DNA from: Thermaurantimonas sp046295455
GTDB lineage: Bacteria > Bacteroidota > Bacteroidia > Flavobacteriales > Schleiferiaceae
Direction: 5' to 3'
DNA length: 64,000 nucleotides
Assembly: GCA_046295455.1 (NCBI GenBank)
Contig: JBKBNI010000010.1
Coordinates: 1-64,000 of the forward strand
How positions within the stretch are numbered: the first letter of the stretch is position 1; each line of letters starts with the position of its first letter. Under the pieces are notes generated by a model. It saw only the letters and a program-made list of their open reading frames with translations, searched no databases and had not been told where the DNA came from. The position numbers were made by a program, and so were the translations under genes. This document shows positions 36,430 through 45,628 of the stretch, piece by piece.

Positions 36430-36788
36430 TGGAAGACAAATTGCAGAAATTTAAGCGATATTTTACAATGGGTGAAGTAACTGAAATGCTGGGAGTAAAT
36501 CCATCTCTCATTCGGTTTTGGCACAAAGAATTCAACGATTTTTTGCATCCGAAAACCAATAAAAAAGGAAATAGGCTCTTTACACCTAAGGATGTAGAGA
36601 CGCTTCAGGATATTTACTATCTCGTGAAAGAAAAAGGATTTACTCTTGAAGGAGCAAAAAAAGAAATCTCCGGCAAAAATAAAGAGCCAAAATCCAACGA
36701 CAAGGTAAGCACTACTTCGAAAGAACTTCTTAAAGAAAAGCTACTCCATATCAGAGAAGAGCTCATACGATTAAAAGATATTCTTTAA
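36429..36788 (+). CDS. MerR-type transcriptional regulator
   Basis: 119 residues. A winged helix-turn-helix at residues 12-80 (YFTMGEVTEMLGVNPSLIRFW, then NRLFTPKDVETLQDIYYLVKEKGFTLEGAKK) matches the MerR DNA-binding domain. A short coiled-coil tail (95-119) has no metal-binding cysteines, so the signal is not a metal by the usual site. Overlaps the M23 peptidase stop by one base and precedes the Nudix-like regulator by 10 bases. Confidence 0.85.
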   Translation: MEDKLQKFKRYFTMGEVTEMLGVNPSLIRFWHKEFNDFLHPKTNKKGNRLFTPKDVETLQDIYYLVKEKGFTLEGAKKEISGKNKEPKSNDKVSTTSKELLKEKLLHIREELIRLKDIL

Positions 36789-36798
36789 AAGATACAAT

Positions 36799-37491
36799 AT
36801 GACACAAAACAAAAAAGCTGAATATTTCAACGTTGCTCTAGCCACGGGCATCGTATTATTTGCCTTTGACCTCGAGAATTTAAAAATCCTTCTGACTCGA
36901 AGGAAGGAAGAACCCTACAAGGGAGCGTGGGTCATACCCAGCAGGTATGTAAAAGCAGACGAAAGCCTTGAGGAAAACATCAAAGTTCTACTGCTCAATA
37001 CCATCGAACACGAAGATGTATATCTAGAGCAACTCAATGCATTCGCAAAAGTGTACAGAAACCCTATCGGACGCGTCGTGAATATTCCATTTTACGGACT
37101 AATGCAACTTACTGAAAAGGAAATAAAAAATGCTGAGAAGAATGGATGCAAATGGCTAAATTATCACGATATACCTCCCATGGCTTTTGATCACAACGAA
37201 ATCATTGATTATGCCAAAGAACGACTGAAAAGACGTGTCAAAAGAAGACCTGTTGGTTTTAATTCTCTTCCTAAAGAATTTACCCTCACTCAACTCCAAA
37301 CCCTCTACGAGCAGGCACTGAATAAAACATTCGACAAAAGAAATTTCAGAAAGAAAATTTTCAATAGTCAATTGCTTGTCGATACTGGAAAAACCACAAT
37401 TACAGCCCAGGGAAAAGAGAGTAAATTATACAAATTTGATGAAGAGAAATATGAAAAAATGTCCTTAAAAGGATATGATTTTCTCTTTTGA
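36799..37491 (+). CDS. NrtR-like Nudix-domain transcriptional regulator with degenerate Nudix box
   Basis: 230 residues. Residues 8-145 have the Nudix fold, with LLTRRKEEPYKGAWVIPSRYV where an active enzyme has LPGGFV. The box continues DESLEENIKVLLLNTIEHED, so the REUxEE metal-binding glutamates are replaced. Residues 150-230 are the NrtR-type winged helix (LPKEFTLTQLQTLYEQALNK, FRKKIFNSQLL). NrtR proteins repress NAD or sugar genes and sense ADP-ribose-like ligands; the fold here probably binds but does not hydrolyse. Targets unknown; no NAD gene is adjacent. Confidence 0.82.
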   Translation: MTQNKKAEYFNVALATGIVLFAFDLENLKILLTRRKEEPYKGAWVIPSRYVKADESLEENIKVLLLNTIEHEDVYLEQLNAFAKVYRNPIGRVVNIPFYGLMQLTEKEIKNAEKNGCKWLNYHDIPPMAFDHNEIIDYAKERLKRRVKRRPVGFNSLPKEFTLTQLQTLYEQALNKTFDKRNFRKKIFNSQLLVDTGKTTITAQGKESKLYKFDEEKYEKMSLKGYDFLF

Positions 37492-37498
37492 CTTTCTG

Positions 37499-38572
37499 TC
37501 ACTCAAACTTGCTGAGCGTAAACGAAAATGCACTACCAATGCCCTCTGCCGACCGAACGTTTATCGACTGCCTGTGCGATTCGATGATGTGTTTGACAAT
37601 GGCCAGACCCAGCCCACTGCCGCCGGCATCACGTGATCGGCTTTTGTCCACACGGAAAAAACGTTCGAATATGCGGGGCAAATCGTTCTGAGGTATGCCT
37701 ACGCCGTCATCGGATATTTCTGTCATGATTTGGTCAGGTAATTCATAAAAAGCCACCTCCACCACCCCCCCTTCAGGCTTAGAGTATTTAATGGCATTCA
37801 TAATCAGATTGACGAGCAGCTGTTCGATGCGCTTCTGATCTGCTTTTACCAGAATTGGCCGGTCGTAGTTTTTCTTTAATTTCAACTTTACATTTCGGCT
37901 TTTGGCTTTATCTGACAGCTGATCAAATACATCCTTTACCAATTCGAGCAGGTCAAATTTTGTAATTTTCAACTTCAGAATACCGCTCTCAAGCTGCGCA
38001 ATAAGATCCAAATCATTTACAATATTAATCATTCGATCGATGGACTTGTTGGTTCGGCGAAGGTATTTTTCGCACAACTCGGGGTCATTCATCGCCCCGT
38101 CAAGTAAAGTGAGGATATAACCTTGAATGTTGAATATAGGTGTTTTTAGTTCATGGCTTATGTTACCCAGATATTCCCTTCGATACTTTTCTCTTTCCTT
38201 TAAAATCTGAATCTGATTTACCTTGTCTTCGGCCCAGTCGAAAACAGCTATCTGTGCACTTCTCAATGAAACATTTCTGGCTACCTCCTCTTCTGTTTTT
38301 TCAAGTATTTTTAGTTGGTTTATTGCTTTGAATATCAAAAGCACTTTTCGATACACAAAAAAACGTATCACAAAATAAAAAACCAGATAAAAAAATACGA
38401 GTGATAAGATTAATAATGTGAAATATGATAAAGCAGGATATGTAAGTTTGGTATTACTAAAATACAATAGCAGAAAGAAGGAAAAAACGGATGCTACTAC
38501 AGATAATAACAGGCTTAAACGATTGGGATCGTCTAAGTTCAGTTTATCCAATAAGTCATCTATTTTTTGCAA
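37499..38572 (-). CDS. Sensor histidine kinase (PhoR-like)
   Basis: 357 residues, TTG start at 38572 with no nearby ATG. Two membrane segments (about 18-38 and 42-68) with almost no periplasmic loop between them, so it may sense membrane or cytoplasmic cues. H-box NISHELKTPIFNIQGYI (phospho-accepting His), N-box VNLIMNAIKYS, G1 DDGVGIP and G2 GGSGLGLAIV are intact. It follows the response regulator by 16 bases, forming a two-component system. The PhoR/PhoB label reflects similarity, not shown phosphate sensing. Confidence 0.9.
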   Translation of the reverse strand: MQKIDDLLDKLNLDDPNRLSLLLSVVASVFSFFLLLYFSNTKLTYPALSYFTLLILSLVFFYLVFYFVIRFFVYRKVLLIFKAINQLKILEKTEEEVARNVSLRSAQIAVFDWAEDKVNQIQILKEREKYRREYLGNISHELKTPIFNIQGYILTLLDGAMNDPELCEKYLRRTNKSIDRMINIVNDLDLIAQLESGILKLKITKFDLLELVKDVFDQLSDKAKSRNVKLKLKKNYDRPILVKADQKRIEQLLVNLIMNAIKYSKPEGGVVEVAFYELPDQIMTEISDDGVGIPQNDLPRIFERFFRVDKSRSRDAGGSGLGLAIVKHIIESHRQSINVRSAEGIGSAFSFTLSKFE

Positions 38573-38588
38573 CCAGTCCGATCGTTAT

Positions 38589-39281
38589 TCAAGAAATTTC
38601 AAATTTATACCCGACACCTTTAATAGTAGAGATGATATCATCACCTAATTTTTCACGAAGTTTACGGACATGAACATCTATCGTGCGTCCTCCCACCACT
38701 ACATCGCTTCCCCAGACAGAGTCAAGAATTTCTTCCCGGGTAAAAACCTTATTAGGCTTAGACGCCAGAAGTGAAAGCAACTCAAACTCTTTGCGTGGGA
38801 GGGCAATTTTTTTATTTGACTTTTGAACTTCGTATTTTTCAACATCGATTTTTAAATCCCCAAATACATAACTTTTCAGTTGATTTTCGTCTCTGGTCAC
38901 CCTTCTAAGCAAGGCTTTAATGCGACTGAGAAAAACTTTTGGTTTTATCGGTTTAGTGATGTAATCGTCAGCTCCTACTTCCAGACCAGCTATTTGGGAG
39001 TAATCTTCGCTTCTGGCCGTAAGAAAAGCGATAAGAACGTTAGAAAGTTCGGGAGAGTTTCGAATTTTTTCGCACGTCTCCATACCATCAATACCCGGCA
39101 TCATTACATCGAGCACTACAAGTTCAGGTCGCTCGAGTTTGGCAGCTTTCAATGCATCCTCTCCATTGGAGGCTGTCAGGACTTGATACCCCTCTTTTTT
39201 AAGGTTGTAGCTTAAGATCTCAAGAATGTCAGGGTCGTCATCAACGACTAGAATCTTGAATTTTGAATCTGTTGTAGCCAT
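38589..39281 (-). CDS. OmpR/PhoB-family response regulator
   Basis: 230 residues. The receiver domain (8-125) shows ILVVDDDPDILE, the phospho-acceptor Asp in VVLDVMMPG, and the conserved Lys in YITKPI. The winged-helix domain (135-230) shows RKEFELLSLLASKPNKVFTREEIL and DVHVRKLREKLG. It pairs with the downstream kinase. Upstream lies a lipoprotein gene in the same operon, which may be a signal input or target. Confidence 0.94.
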   Translation of the reverse strand: MATTDSKFKILVVDDDPDILEILSYNLKKEGYQVLTASNGEDALKAAKLERPELVVLDVMMPGIDGMETCEKIRNSPELSNVLIAFLTARSEDYSQIAGLEVGADDYITKPIKPKVFLSRIKALLRRVTRDENQLKSYVFGDLKIDVEKYEVQKSNKKIALPRKEFELLSLLASKPNKVFTREEILDSVWGSDVVVGGRTIDVHVRKLREKLGDDIISTIKGVGYKFEIS

Positions 39282-39303
39282 TGGGTTTTTTATTTAATAA
39301 CTG

Positions 39304-39957
39304 CTATTGCTGTTCCTGTTTTGAACTTTCCATAAATTTTTTCTCATAAAACTTACTGCGCTCTTCTTCAAATTCCTCAAGAACGTCTTTATTTTTAGTT
39401 TTCCAGATTCTGTCTTTTGTATCAAAGTAGGTGTTTTCGTCAGGAAATTCAATTATGTACACATCATCAGGGGTATTTGCAGTATAATACTTTTCCAAAC
39501 TTTTACCTTTGATCATGTCGGTGAATATTTTATTTGATACGGTTAATAACTCGTCGTAAGGCATTTTCCAGGTTCGATAGAGCTCTTCGTAATAGACTAT
39601 TTCTCCGGCAGAGTCCTTTTCCATTATACCACCGATACCTACGTATTTTTCCTTAAGGCTTGGGGCGATTCTGCTTAGTTGAAAATATATCTTTCCGTCT
39701 TTTGAGGGATAATAAAAATCAAGTTTGTGACTATTCGCAAGGTCAATGTAATAAGGATCAAAAAATGGATCAAACTTAATGGAATGACTACTTTTTGGGG
39801 GCAATTTTCCCGCGTAACGAATGATTGAATATTTAAAAATTGAATCTTCTTGTGGACTTAAATATGCGCTGGGATTTATTTCAATGTTATTTTGTGTACA
39901 AGCGCAAAGGAAGAATAAAAATATTAGGCTTAATGAATTTTTCAAGGACTTCAACAT
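39304..39957 (-). CDS. Lipoprotein of unknown function, upstream of the two-component genes
   Basis: 217 residues. Signal peptide with lipobox FFLCAC (Cys near residue 20). The mature part is beta-strand rich with several Tyr/Phe pairs (DPFFDPYYIDLAN, KLDFYYPSKDG) and a charged helical C-terminus (LEEFEEERSKFYEKK). No recognised domain. 22 bases before the response regulator, so cotranscription with it is likely; a periplasmic accessory sensor is one possibility (inferred). Confidence 0.65.
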   Translation of the reverse strand: MLKSLKNSLSLIFLFFLCACTQNNIEINPSAYLSPQEDSIFKYSIIRYAGKLPPKSSHSIKFDPFFDPYYIDLANSHKLDFYYPSKDGKIYFQLSRIAPSLKEKYVGIGGIMEKDSAGEIVYYEELYRTWKMPYDELLTVSNKIFTDMIKGKSLEKYYTANTPDDVYIIEFPDENTYFDTKDRIWKTKNKDVLEEFEEERSKFYEKKFMESSKQEQQ

Positions 39958-39990
39958 TGCTTTAATAAAACAATAAATAAAAAACGGGAT

Positions 39991-40015
39991 TAAAAAACCG
40001 GGGCAATTGCCCCGG
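39991..40015 (-). terminator. Rho-independent terminator after the beta-helix lipoprotein
   Basis: The palindrome CCGGGGCAATTGCCCCGG (39998-40015) is followed on the minus strand by TTTTTT. It sits 20 bases past the stop of the lipoprotein gene and separates it from the PhoB/PhoR-like operon. Confidence 0.9.
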
Positions 40016-40034
40016 CTAAATGTACTTAAGAATA

Positions 40035-41462
40035 TTAATATTTTTTGTCAACAGGGTCAAACTCTGCCCATCCGGCAGTCCAATCCGTAGTACCAAAAGC
40101 TCCTCTGAAGGTTACATTTTTGTCAAAGAAATTTGCTCTACCTGGTTCATTGAATTTGGGATGATTAAAGCTAGCACCAGTCAAAAGCGGCTTGCCGGCA
40201 GGGATTGTAAAGGTAGGATTTGTGTAATCGTTGGTTAATCTAGTTCCAAAAAAGACATTTGGATTGATACCCCAATAGTTGTGAGTAGAATCAGATATTC
40301 CCACGAAAGTCTGATTGCGGGCTTGCCAATAGGCCTGAACAGAGTCCACAGAAACTCCGGTTCCTGCTAAGAATCTACTACCACTGGAAGCAGCAATTAA
40401 GATATTGTTTTCCAGTACACCTAAGCCACTTGCGTAATTATTGTACACTGAAGGCTGATTGAAGCGAACACCTCTTGGGAAGCCTGTGAAAACTGAATTG
40501 AAAACGCTCAGAGCAGTACGACGACGTCCATCGAATGCGTGCTGAAAGTTTGCGTTGCTGATAGATGAGCCTTGCTTAATTGGGCCAATAATTGTAACAT
40601 TAGATACTACCCCTGTTGTGTAGGGCTGTACATCATTGTCATTTGGACCATTATCTGTTTCAAAACCATTTGATCCTGACTGATCTGCAAAACCAGGATA
40701 ACGGATTGCAATACCAAACTGTGCATTACCACTCCAGCCATAGTCTATGTCAAAGTCGTCATCCCAAGTACAAAATGAGATGAGGTACTTAGCATTGTTG
40801 GTTCCTCCGAAGAATTCAAACCCGTCGTCGCCACCGAAAGATACCATACAATACTCCATCACGGTACCGCTACCTAAACCGCCAGTAGTAATAGAGTTGG
40901 TTTCGTTGTTTGGTGAAAGTTCGATGCCCGCAAATTCAACACGCACATAACGCAACTCTCCTGAGGATTCAGTGTTGTTGGCTACTGTAGCAGAATTTTG
41001 GTTAGCCGGATTAGCTCCAAAGAATACTGGAGGATCTATACCTTCTACAGCCGGGTCAACTTGATTACACGCAGCATTGCCAAGGATGACCAAACCACCC
41101 CAGTCACCGCGGTCACGCAGTCCATCTTCTACAGATGAGGTAAAAACGATTGGTCTGTTTGGAGTGCCATTGGCAATGATTTTTGCACCTCTGTCAATGA
41201 TGAGTGTACCACGAGTCCTTCTATCTCCAAACAAAATAGTACCCGGTTCGATGGTAAGGATCTGTCCTTCCCTGACAAATACCTGCCCTCTGATTAGATA
41301 CTTCTTGTCAGCTGTGAGAGTTCTTGTGGTAAGGTTTCCGGTAAGCTCTACGAGCTGCTGGTTGTTTCCATTTCCGCCATTATCATCATCTTTTTTGGAG
41401 CAAGATGAGGCGATGATCCCCGCAGATAAAATAAACAGGGATGATTTTACTAAGTGTTTCAT
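40035..41462 (-). CDS. Outer-surface lipoprotein with beta-helix-like repeats, partner of the TonB receptor
   Basis: 475 residues. Signal peptide and lipobox SSC at about residue 21 (ASSCSKKDDDNGG, with an acidic, Gly/Asn-rich linker as in surface-exposed lipoproteins). The body has G8/parallel-beta-helix character: TIEPGTILFGDRRTRGTLII, GDWGGLVILGN, VRVEFAGIEL and FGGDDGFEFFGG repeats. Such lipoproteins commonly follow TonB receptors in Bacteroidota. The gene is 25 bases downstream of the receptor, so the two are coexpressed. Ligand unknown. Confidence 0.8.
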   Translation of the reverse strand: MKHLVKSSLFILSAGIIASSCSKKDDDNGGNGNNQQLVELTGNLTTRTLTADKKYLIRGQVFVREGQILTIEPGTILFGDRRTRGTLIIDRGAKIIANGTPNRPIVFTSSVEDGLRDRGDWGGLVILGNAACNQVDPAVEGIDPPVFFGANPANQNSATVANNTESSGELRYVRVEFAGIELSPNNETNSITTGGLGSGTVMEYCMVSFGGDDGFEFFGGTNNAKYLISFCTWDDDFDIDYGWSGNAQFGIAIRYPGFADQSGSNGFETDNGPNDNDVQPYTTGVVSNVTIIGPIKQGSSISNANFQHAFDGRRRTALSVFNSVFTGFPRGVRFNQPSVYNNYASGLGVLENNILIAASSGSRFLAGTGVSVDSVQAYWQARNQTFVGISDSTHNYWGINPNVFFGTRLTNDYTNPTFTIPAGKPLLTGASFNHPKFNEPGRANFFDKNVTFRGAFGTTDWTAGWAEFDPVDKKY

Positions 41463-41487
41463 TTTTGGATTGATTTAGTGGTTTAAG

Positions 41488-44289
41488 TTATCGGATATCA
41501 TAGGTCAGATTGATGTTAAACAGAACACCTCTTCTGAATGAAAATATGTTTCTGTCTATGCTGTCGTATGGTGAACCGTTGCGGTCGGTGTCTTGAAAAA
41601 ACCTATACTTATAATTTAAAAGATCTTGTATACCAAACTTGACCTGATACTTATTGAATGTTTTTGTGTAGGTAATATCAATTGCGTGACGGGGTAATTC
41701 ATATATGTCAGGGAAGTTTAGATCACCTACTGCGAATAACCTTTCACCGAAAATATTGTAGGATACTGAAACTCTTTGTTTGGTTTTTTCAGCAGTATAT
41801 GCTGTGATCAAATTGAAGATGTATGGCGACTGGCCCTGAAGGGGTCTGATTTGGACCTGAGCAGACGCTTGCTCGCCGAGATCAACAATAGAATAAATAT
41901 AAGAGGCATTGAGGTTAAAACTGAGTCGCTCTAAAAAGGCACTATTTACTACACCTTTAAGACTTTTTCTAAATTCAATCTCTACTCCGTAGTTTGTCGC
42001 ATAATTGGCATTTAAAAATGTAAGGGTAGGAAGTTCGGTGGTAATAATATTTCTCTGTTCGATGGGGTTATCAAAGTATTTGTAAAACAATGAAAAACTA
42101 AATACTTCGCCTAGCCTTGGATATATTTCATACCGAAGATCTACATTATCTATTACGGCATTGAGAAGGCCAGGCTCGCCGGATTTATTTACGTCAAGTT
42201 TGTAATCGTAAAACATGAAAGGTGCTAGCTCTCTGAATTCGGGTCTGTTTACAGTTCTTGCATACGCGATACGAATCTGTGACTTTTCATTTAAGTAATA
42301 GCTGACATTGAGCATTGGAAGGAAGTTAGTAAACGGATTGTTTACCTCTACCGGGACAAGCCCCTGAAAGCCTGAAAGCTGCTGAATATTGGTTTCTAAT
42401 CTGAATCCATAGTCGAAATTAAATCTCCTGTATTGGGAATTGACTCCTATATAACTTGCTATCAAAAAGTTTCTTGCCTCATAAGAATCGACAGGCCTTG
42501 TTCCTTCCCGAAGTACAAAACCAGTAAACGGTTTTACATTATCGTTTGAAAAGATGGTGCTAAGAGGTTGACGCTCGAGTTCAGATTTTACGTCCGGTGG
42601 GACACTTCCAGGAATCAGATATGAAAAGTAGCGCGACTGAAAATCTCTGAATTTGATATCAGACAGAAATCCGGCTTTAATTTTTTGGATAAAACCAGTG
42701 TTCTTAGTGTCATACGTGTAGTTGATACCTTGGGATGACGAAAACTCAAACAGATTTCCAAAATACCTTGATGCATCAAAGAGATTGGATGATGGAGGTG
42801 TAATCATCACAAATCTTCCGTCGGTCGAATTGTCTGGAAGAAAAGTTCTGAAGCGCCTTAAGTCTGGTTCATTTTCACGGATTAAATTGAGACCGGCAAT
42901 AAAATTGAATTGGTGATTATCTGAAATGGTGTAGATAGCTTCTCCTTGACCGATGTAGATACTTCTGCTTCGATATCCCAGCAGATAGTGGCGTCTGAAA
43001 CCAATATCCTGTATAAAATCATCTCCTTCACGCAGAATGGTTTCATTTTCGCCAATTTGGTTAAAGAGATTGTTGAAGGTAATTTTCCATCTGCTTCCTC
43101 TCAACCATGAGAAATTAGACATGAGCATTACCCGGTTATTTTTTTCATAAATGTTATCTTCGAAGGCAAAGCGTTCAAGTACCTCATTTGGACGATTGAA
43201 GTCATACTCGAGATATCTGAAAAAGTCTCTGACTGTATGAACATATGATTGGCTGATGCTTATAGATGTAATGTTGCTGAATTGATTTGATCCCGTATTC
43301 TTAACGCGCCCCAGGGTGTAGCCGAGACTTATATCAGGAATAGCCGTGAATTCGAGGGGTTCGAAATTGTTTTTCAGAAGATGAGAAAATTTTGCTCTTT
43401 CGGCACTTTGCACAGGAAGATCTTCAAAATTATCAGTGCTGGGGAAGCTCCTCGGAAGGCTTCTGTAGGTATCAATTCCTAAAAAATCAGTAGATGATCC
43501 TTGACTTTGAAAATAAGGAAGAAAAGTAGTCTGTGTGCGATATCCGGTACCAAAGTGTACCTGGTCGAAGTTTGACTCAACAATGTTGTTGGTGTAAATT
43601 TTAATTACGCCACCCGCAATGTCGCCCGGAAGCTCTGGAGCTGCGGACTTAAATATCAATACCCGATCTAACGCATTGCTTGGAATCAAATCAAATGAAA
43701 AACTCCTGCGATCAACCTCTGTAGAGGGAGCTATAGCATTGTTGACCATTATATTATTGTAACGCTCATTAAGACCTCTTATGAGTATAAATCTGCCTTC
43801 AGTGATGGTAATGCCAGGGATACGCTGCATAACTTGAGCTGCATTGTTGTCTTGAGAAAGAGAAATTTGTTGCTTTGATATTCCAGAGACCACCTGCTTT
43901 GCTTCTTTGATTTCGAGAATTACGGCAGATTGGGTGTTAGTAACTTTTGATGCCACAACTTGTACATCGCTCAGCAATTGTGTGGATTCCTGAATTTGAA
44001 AATTTTGGGTATATATACGTCCTCCAAATGCATCAATGACGGCTGTCTGCTGGTCGTAGCCCATAAAGGAACATACTAATTGGTGTTTTCCCGGAGGCAC
44101 CTTAAATTCATAAAAACCGTCAATATCTGTAGATGCACCTATAGTTGTGCCGTTTACGATCACATTTACACCCACTAGGCTTTCTTTAGACTGCTTATCA
44201 GTTACTCGACCTCTTACTGTGGCGTTTTGTGCATTTAATCTAAATAATGATGAAAATATTAATAGGAAAAGGGTTGCTTTACTTCTCAT
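41488..44289 (-). CDS. TonB-dependent outer membrane receptor
   Basis: 933 residues. Signal peptide (1-20), CarboxypepD_reg domain (about 21-105, ATVRGRVTDKQSKESLVGVNV), plug (about 115-230) with IPGITITEGRFILIRGLNERYNN and SSAAPELPGDIAGGVI-type motif, then a beta-barrel ending FNINLTYDIR. It would import a ligand captured by the lipoprotein encoded next, using energy from the exbB-exbD-tonB genes directly upstream. No SusD-type protein is present, so polysaccharide uptake is not implied. Confidence 0.92.
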   Translation of the reverse strand: MRSKATLFLLIFSSLFRLNAQNATVRGRVTDKQSKESLVGVNVIVNGTTIGASTDIDGFYEFKVPPGKHQLVCSFMGYDQQTAVIDAFGGRIYTQNFQIQESTQLLSDVQVVASKVTNTQSAVILEIKEAKQVVSGISKQQISLSQDNNAAQVMQRIPGITITEGRFILIRGLNERYNNIMVNNAIAPSTEVDRRSFSFDLIPSNALDRVLIFKSAAPELPGDIAGGVIKIYTNNIVESNFDQVHFGTGYRTQTTFLPYFQSQGSSTDFLGIDTYRSLPRSFPSTDNFEDLPVQSAERAKFSHLLKNNFEPLEFTAIPDISLGYTLGRVKNTGSNQFSNITSISISQSYVHTVRDFFRYLEYDFNRPNEVLERFAFEDNIYEKNNRVMLMSNFSWLRGSRWKITFNNLFNQIGENETILREGDDFIQDIGFRRHYLLGYRSRSIYIGQGEAIYTISDNHQFNFIAGLNLIRENEPDLRRFRTFLPDNSTDGRFVMITPPSSNLFDASRYFGNLFEFSSSQGINYTYDTKNTGFIQKIKAGFLSDIKFRDFQSRYFSYLIPGSVPPDVKSELERQPLSTIFSNDNVKPFTGFVLREGTRPVDSYEARNFLIASYIGVNSQYRRFNFDYGFRLETNIQQLSGFQGLVPVEVNNPFTNFLPMLNVSYYLNEKSQIRIAYARTVNRPEFRELAPFMFYDYKLDVNKSGEPGLLNAVIDNVDLRYEIYPRLGEVFSFSLFYKYFDNPIEQRNIITTELPTLTFLNANYATNYGVEIEFRKSLKGVVNSAFLERLSFNLNASYIYSIVDLGEQASAQVQIRPLQGQSPYIFNLITAYTAEKTKQRVSVSYNIFGERLFAVGDLNFPDIYELPRHAIDITYTKTFNKYQVKFGIQDLLNYKYRFFQDTDRNGSPYDSIDRNIFSFRRGVLFNINLTYDIR

Positions 44290-44402
44290 GCGCGAATAAC
44301 TGCCCGCAAAGCAATCTTCATTAAGTTAAGTAGTGTTAACTCCTATGTTAAATCTATGTTATGTAGAACTGGAAGAGGTTTATTTAATTATTTAATATTC
44401 AA

Positions 44403-45218
44403 TCAGTTCTTCCTAAACTCATAGATTATAAAGCCCACTTGTTCTTCAGGGGCATCGGGGTCTGAACTCCATTTAGTGCGCAAAGCTGCATCTCTGGCAT
44501 TTCGATTCAGACATTCTGAAAAGACGTTGGTCGAATAATTTTGAAAACTTACTCCCGGTGTGGCTTCAATCACATTTCCATTCTGATCTACTTTGATACG
44601 CACTACGATTCTTCCCGTTTCAGGGCAGTTGTAGTCTGGTTTGGGTTTGATCTGAGCTGTACGTCCTCCTAAAAAATATCCTGTACCACTGGAGCCTATT
44701 CCTGTTCCGCTTCCATCCGAACTACCGGATTCATTTGACCCACCAGGTGAACCCTGAGCCCCCTGCTGGGATCCCGACCCGCTTTGTCCTGAGGTGCCTC
44801 TGTTAGGATTATTGATAATATTCTGAAGTCGTTGGTCAATTTGTTGTTGATTCTGTTGTGTTTGTTGTGACGTTTCTTTTTTGGGAGGCTCCACAGGAGG
44901 AGTTGTGTTTTTGCTTTTGCGACTTTGAGAAACGGAAGGAGCATCCTCTGTTTCTTGTGTAGGAGTTATTATGTCATGAATTTGACGTTGAGGAGAAACG
45001 GGTGGTGTTGTAATTTTTTGTTGTTGACTCTTATTGTCTTCCAATTGTGTAGGACCTCCGGCATCCATATTAAATCCAAATTGGATTGCAATACCTTCTT
45101 CTGGCTTTGGGTCCAGATATGTAAGGCCAACAAAGAAAAACAAAATAAAAAGTATGCAATTGATTATCAAAGTGATGATCAATGCCTTTTTTTCTTCTCT
45201 TGTTTTTGGCCAATTCAT
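44403..45218 (-). CDS. TonB-like energy transducer with Gln/Gly/Ser-rich linker
   Basis: 271 residues. A short cytoplasmic N-terminus, one membrane anchor (about 12-34), a long low-complexity periplasmic linker (about 60-185; Pro/Thr/Gln then Gly/Ser-rich), and a small C-terminal domain (about 195-271, GRIVVRIKVDQNGNVIEATPG) of TonB-C type. The C-terminal helix signature is weak, so it could also be a TolA-like protein. The start lies 5 bases after exbD, and the TonB receptor follows. Confidence 0.8.
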   Translation of the reverse strand: MNWPKTREEKKALIITLIINCILFILFFFVGLTYLDPKPEEGIAIQFGFNMDAGGPTQLEDNKSQQQKITTPPVSPQRQIHDIITPTQETEDAPSVSQSRKSKNTTPPVEPPKKETSQQTQQNQQQIDQRLQNIINNPNRGTSGQSGSGSQQGAQGSPGGSNESGSSDGSGTGIGSSGTGYFLGGRTAQIKPKPDYNCPETGRIVVRIKVDQNGNVIEATPGVSFQNYSTNVFSECLNRNARDAALRTKWSSDPDAPEEQVGFIIYEFRKN

Positions 45219-45223
45219 ACATT

Positions 45224-45616
45224 TTATTTAGGGTCTGTAGCAAGCACCATTTTCATTCGGTTTCGGTAGGCAATATCCATGACCTTGACTACCTTACCGG
45301 TAGGCACACTTTCATCTGCCAACAATATTATCACAGGAGATTCTTTCCCACGGGTCAGACTCAGGAGTTCTGATTCGAGTGACTCTTCCATTACTGATCT
45401 GTCATTGACCAATATTTTAAGATCTTTTTTAATTGTGACTGTGATGTCTTGTTTTTTTACAGTTTCAGCTTTGCTTTTAGGTAAGATTAAATCAAGAGCA
45501 CTGGTCGTAACCAATGTAGATGTAAGCATAAAAAAAATGAGAAGTAGAAAAACAATATCCGTCATGCTGGCCATGCTGAAATCTGCACTAATTTTATTTC
45601 TACCTCTTAAGTCCAT
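45224..45616 (-). CDS. exbD: ExbD/TolR family biopolymer transport protein
   Basis: 130 residues. A basic N-terminus (LRGRNKISADFSMASMTDIVFLLLIFFML) with one membrane helix carrying the functional Asp (about residue 19), then a periplasmic domain. Forms the proton-driven motor with ExbB. Position between exbB and the tonB-like gene supports the ExbD rather than TolR assignment. Confidence 0.9.
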   Translation of the reverse strand: MDLRGRNKISADFSMASMTDIVFLLLIFFMLTSTLVTTSALDLILPKSKAETVKKQDITVTIKKDLKILVNDRSVMEESLESELLSLTRGKESPVIILLADESVPTGKVVKVMDIAYRNRMKMVLATDPK

Positions 45617-45628
45617 AGGATGGTAAGT

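Noticed and set aside
40035..44289. SusC/SusD-type polysaccharide utilisation locus
   Set aside because: The lipoprotein next to the receptor is beta-helix-like and has no SusD helical repeats; no glycosidase is adjacent.
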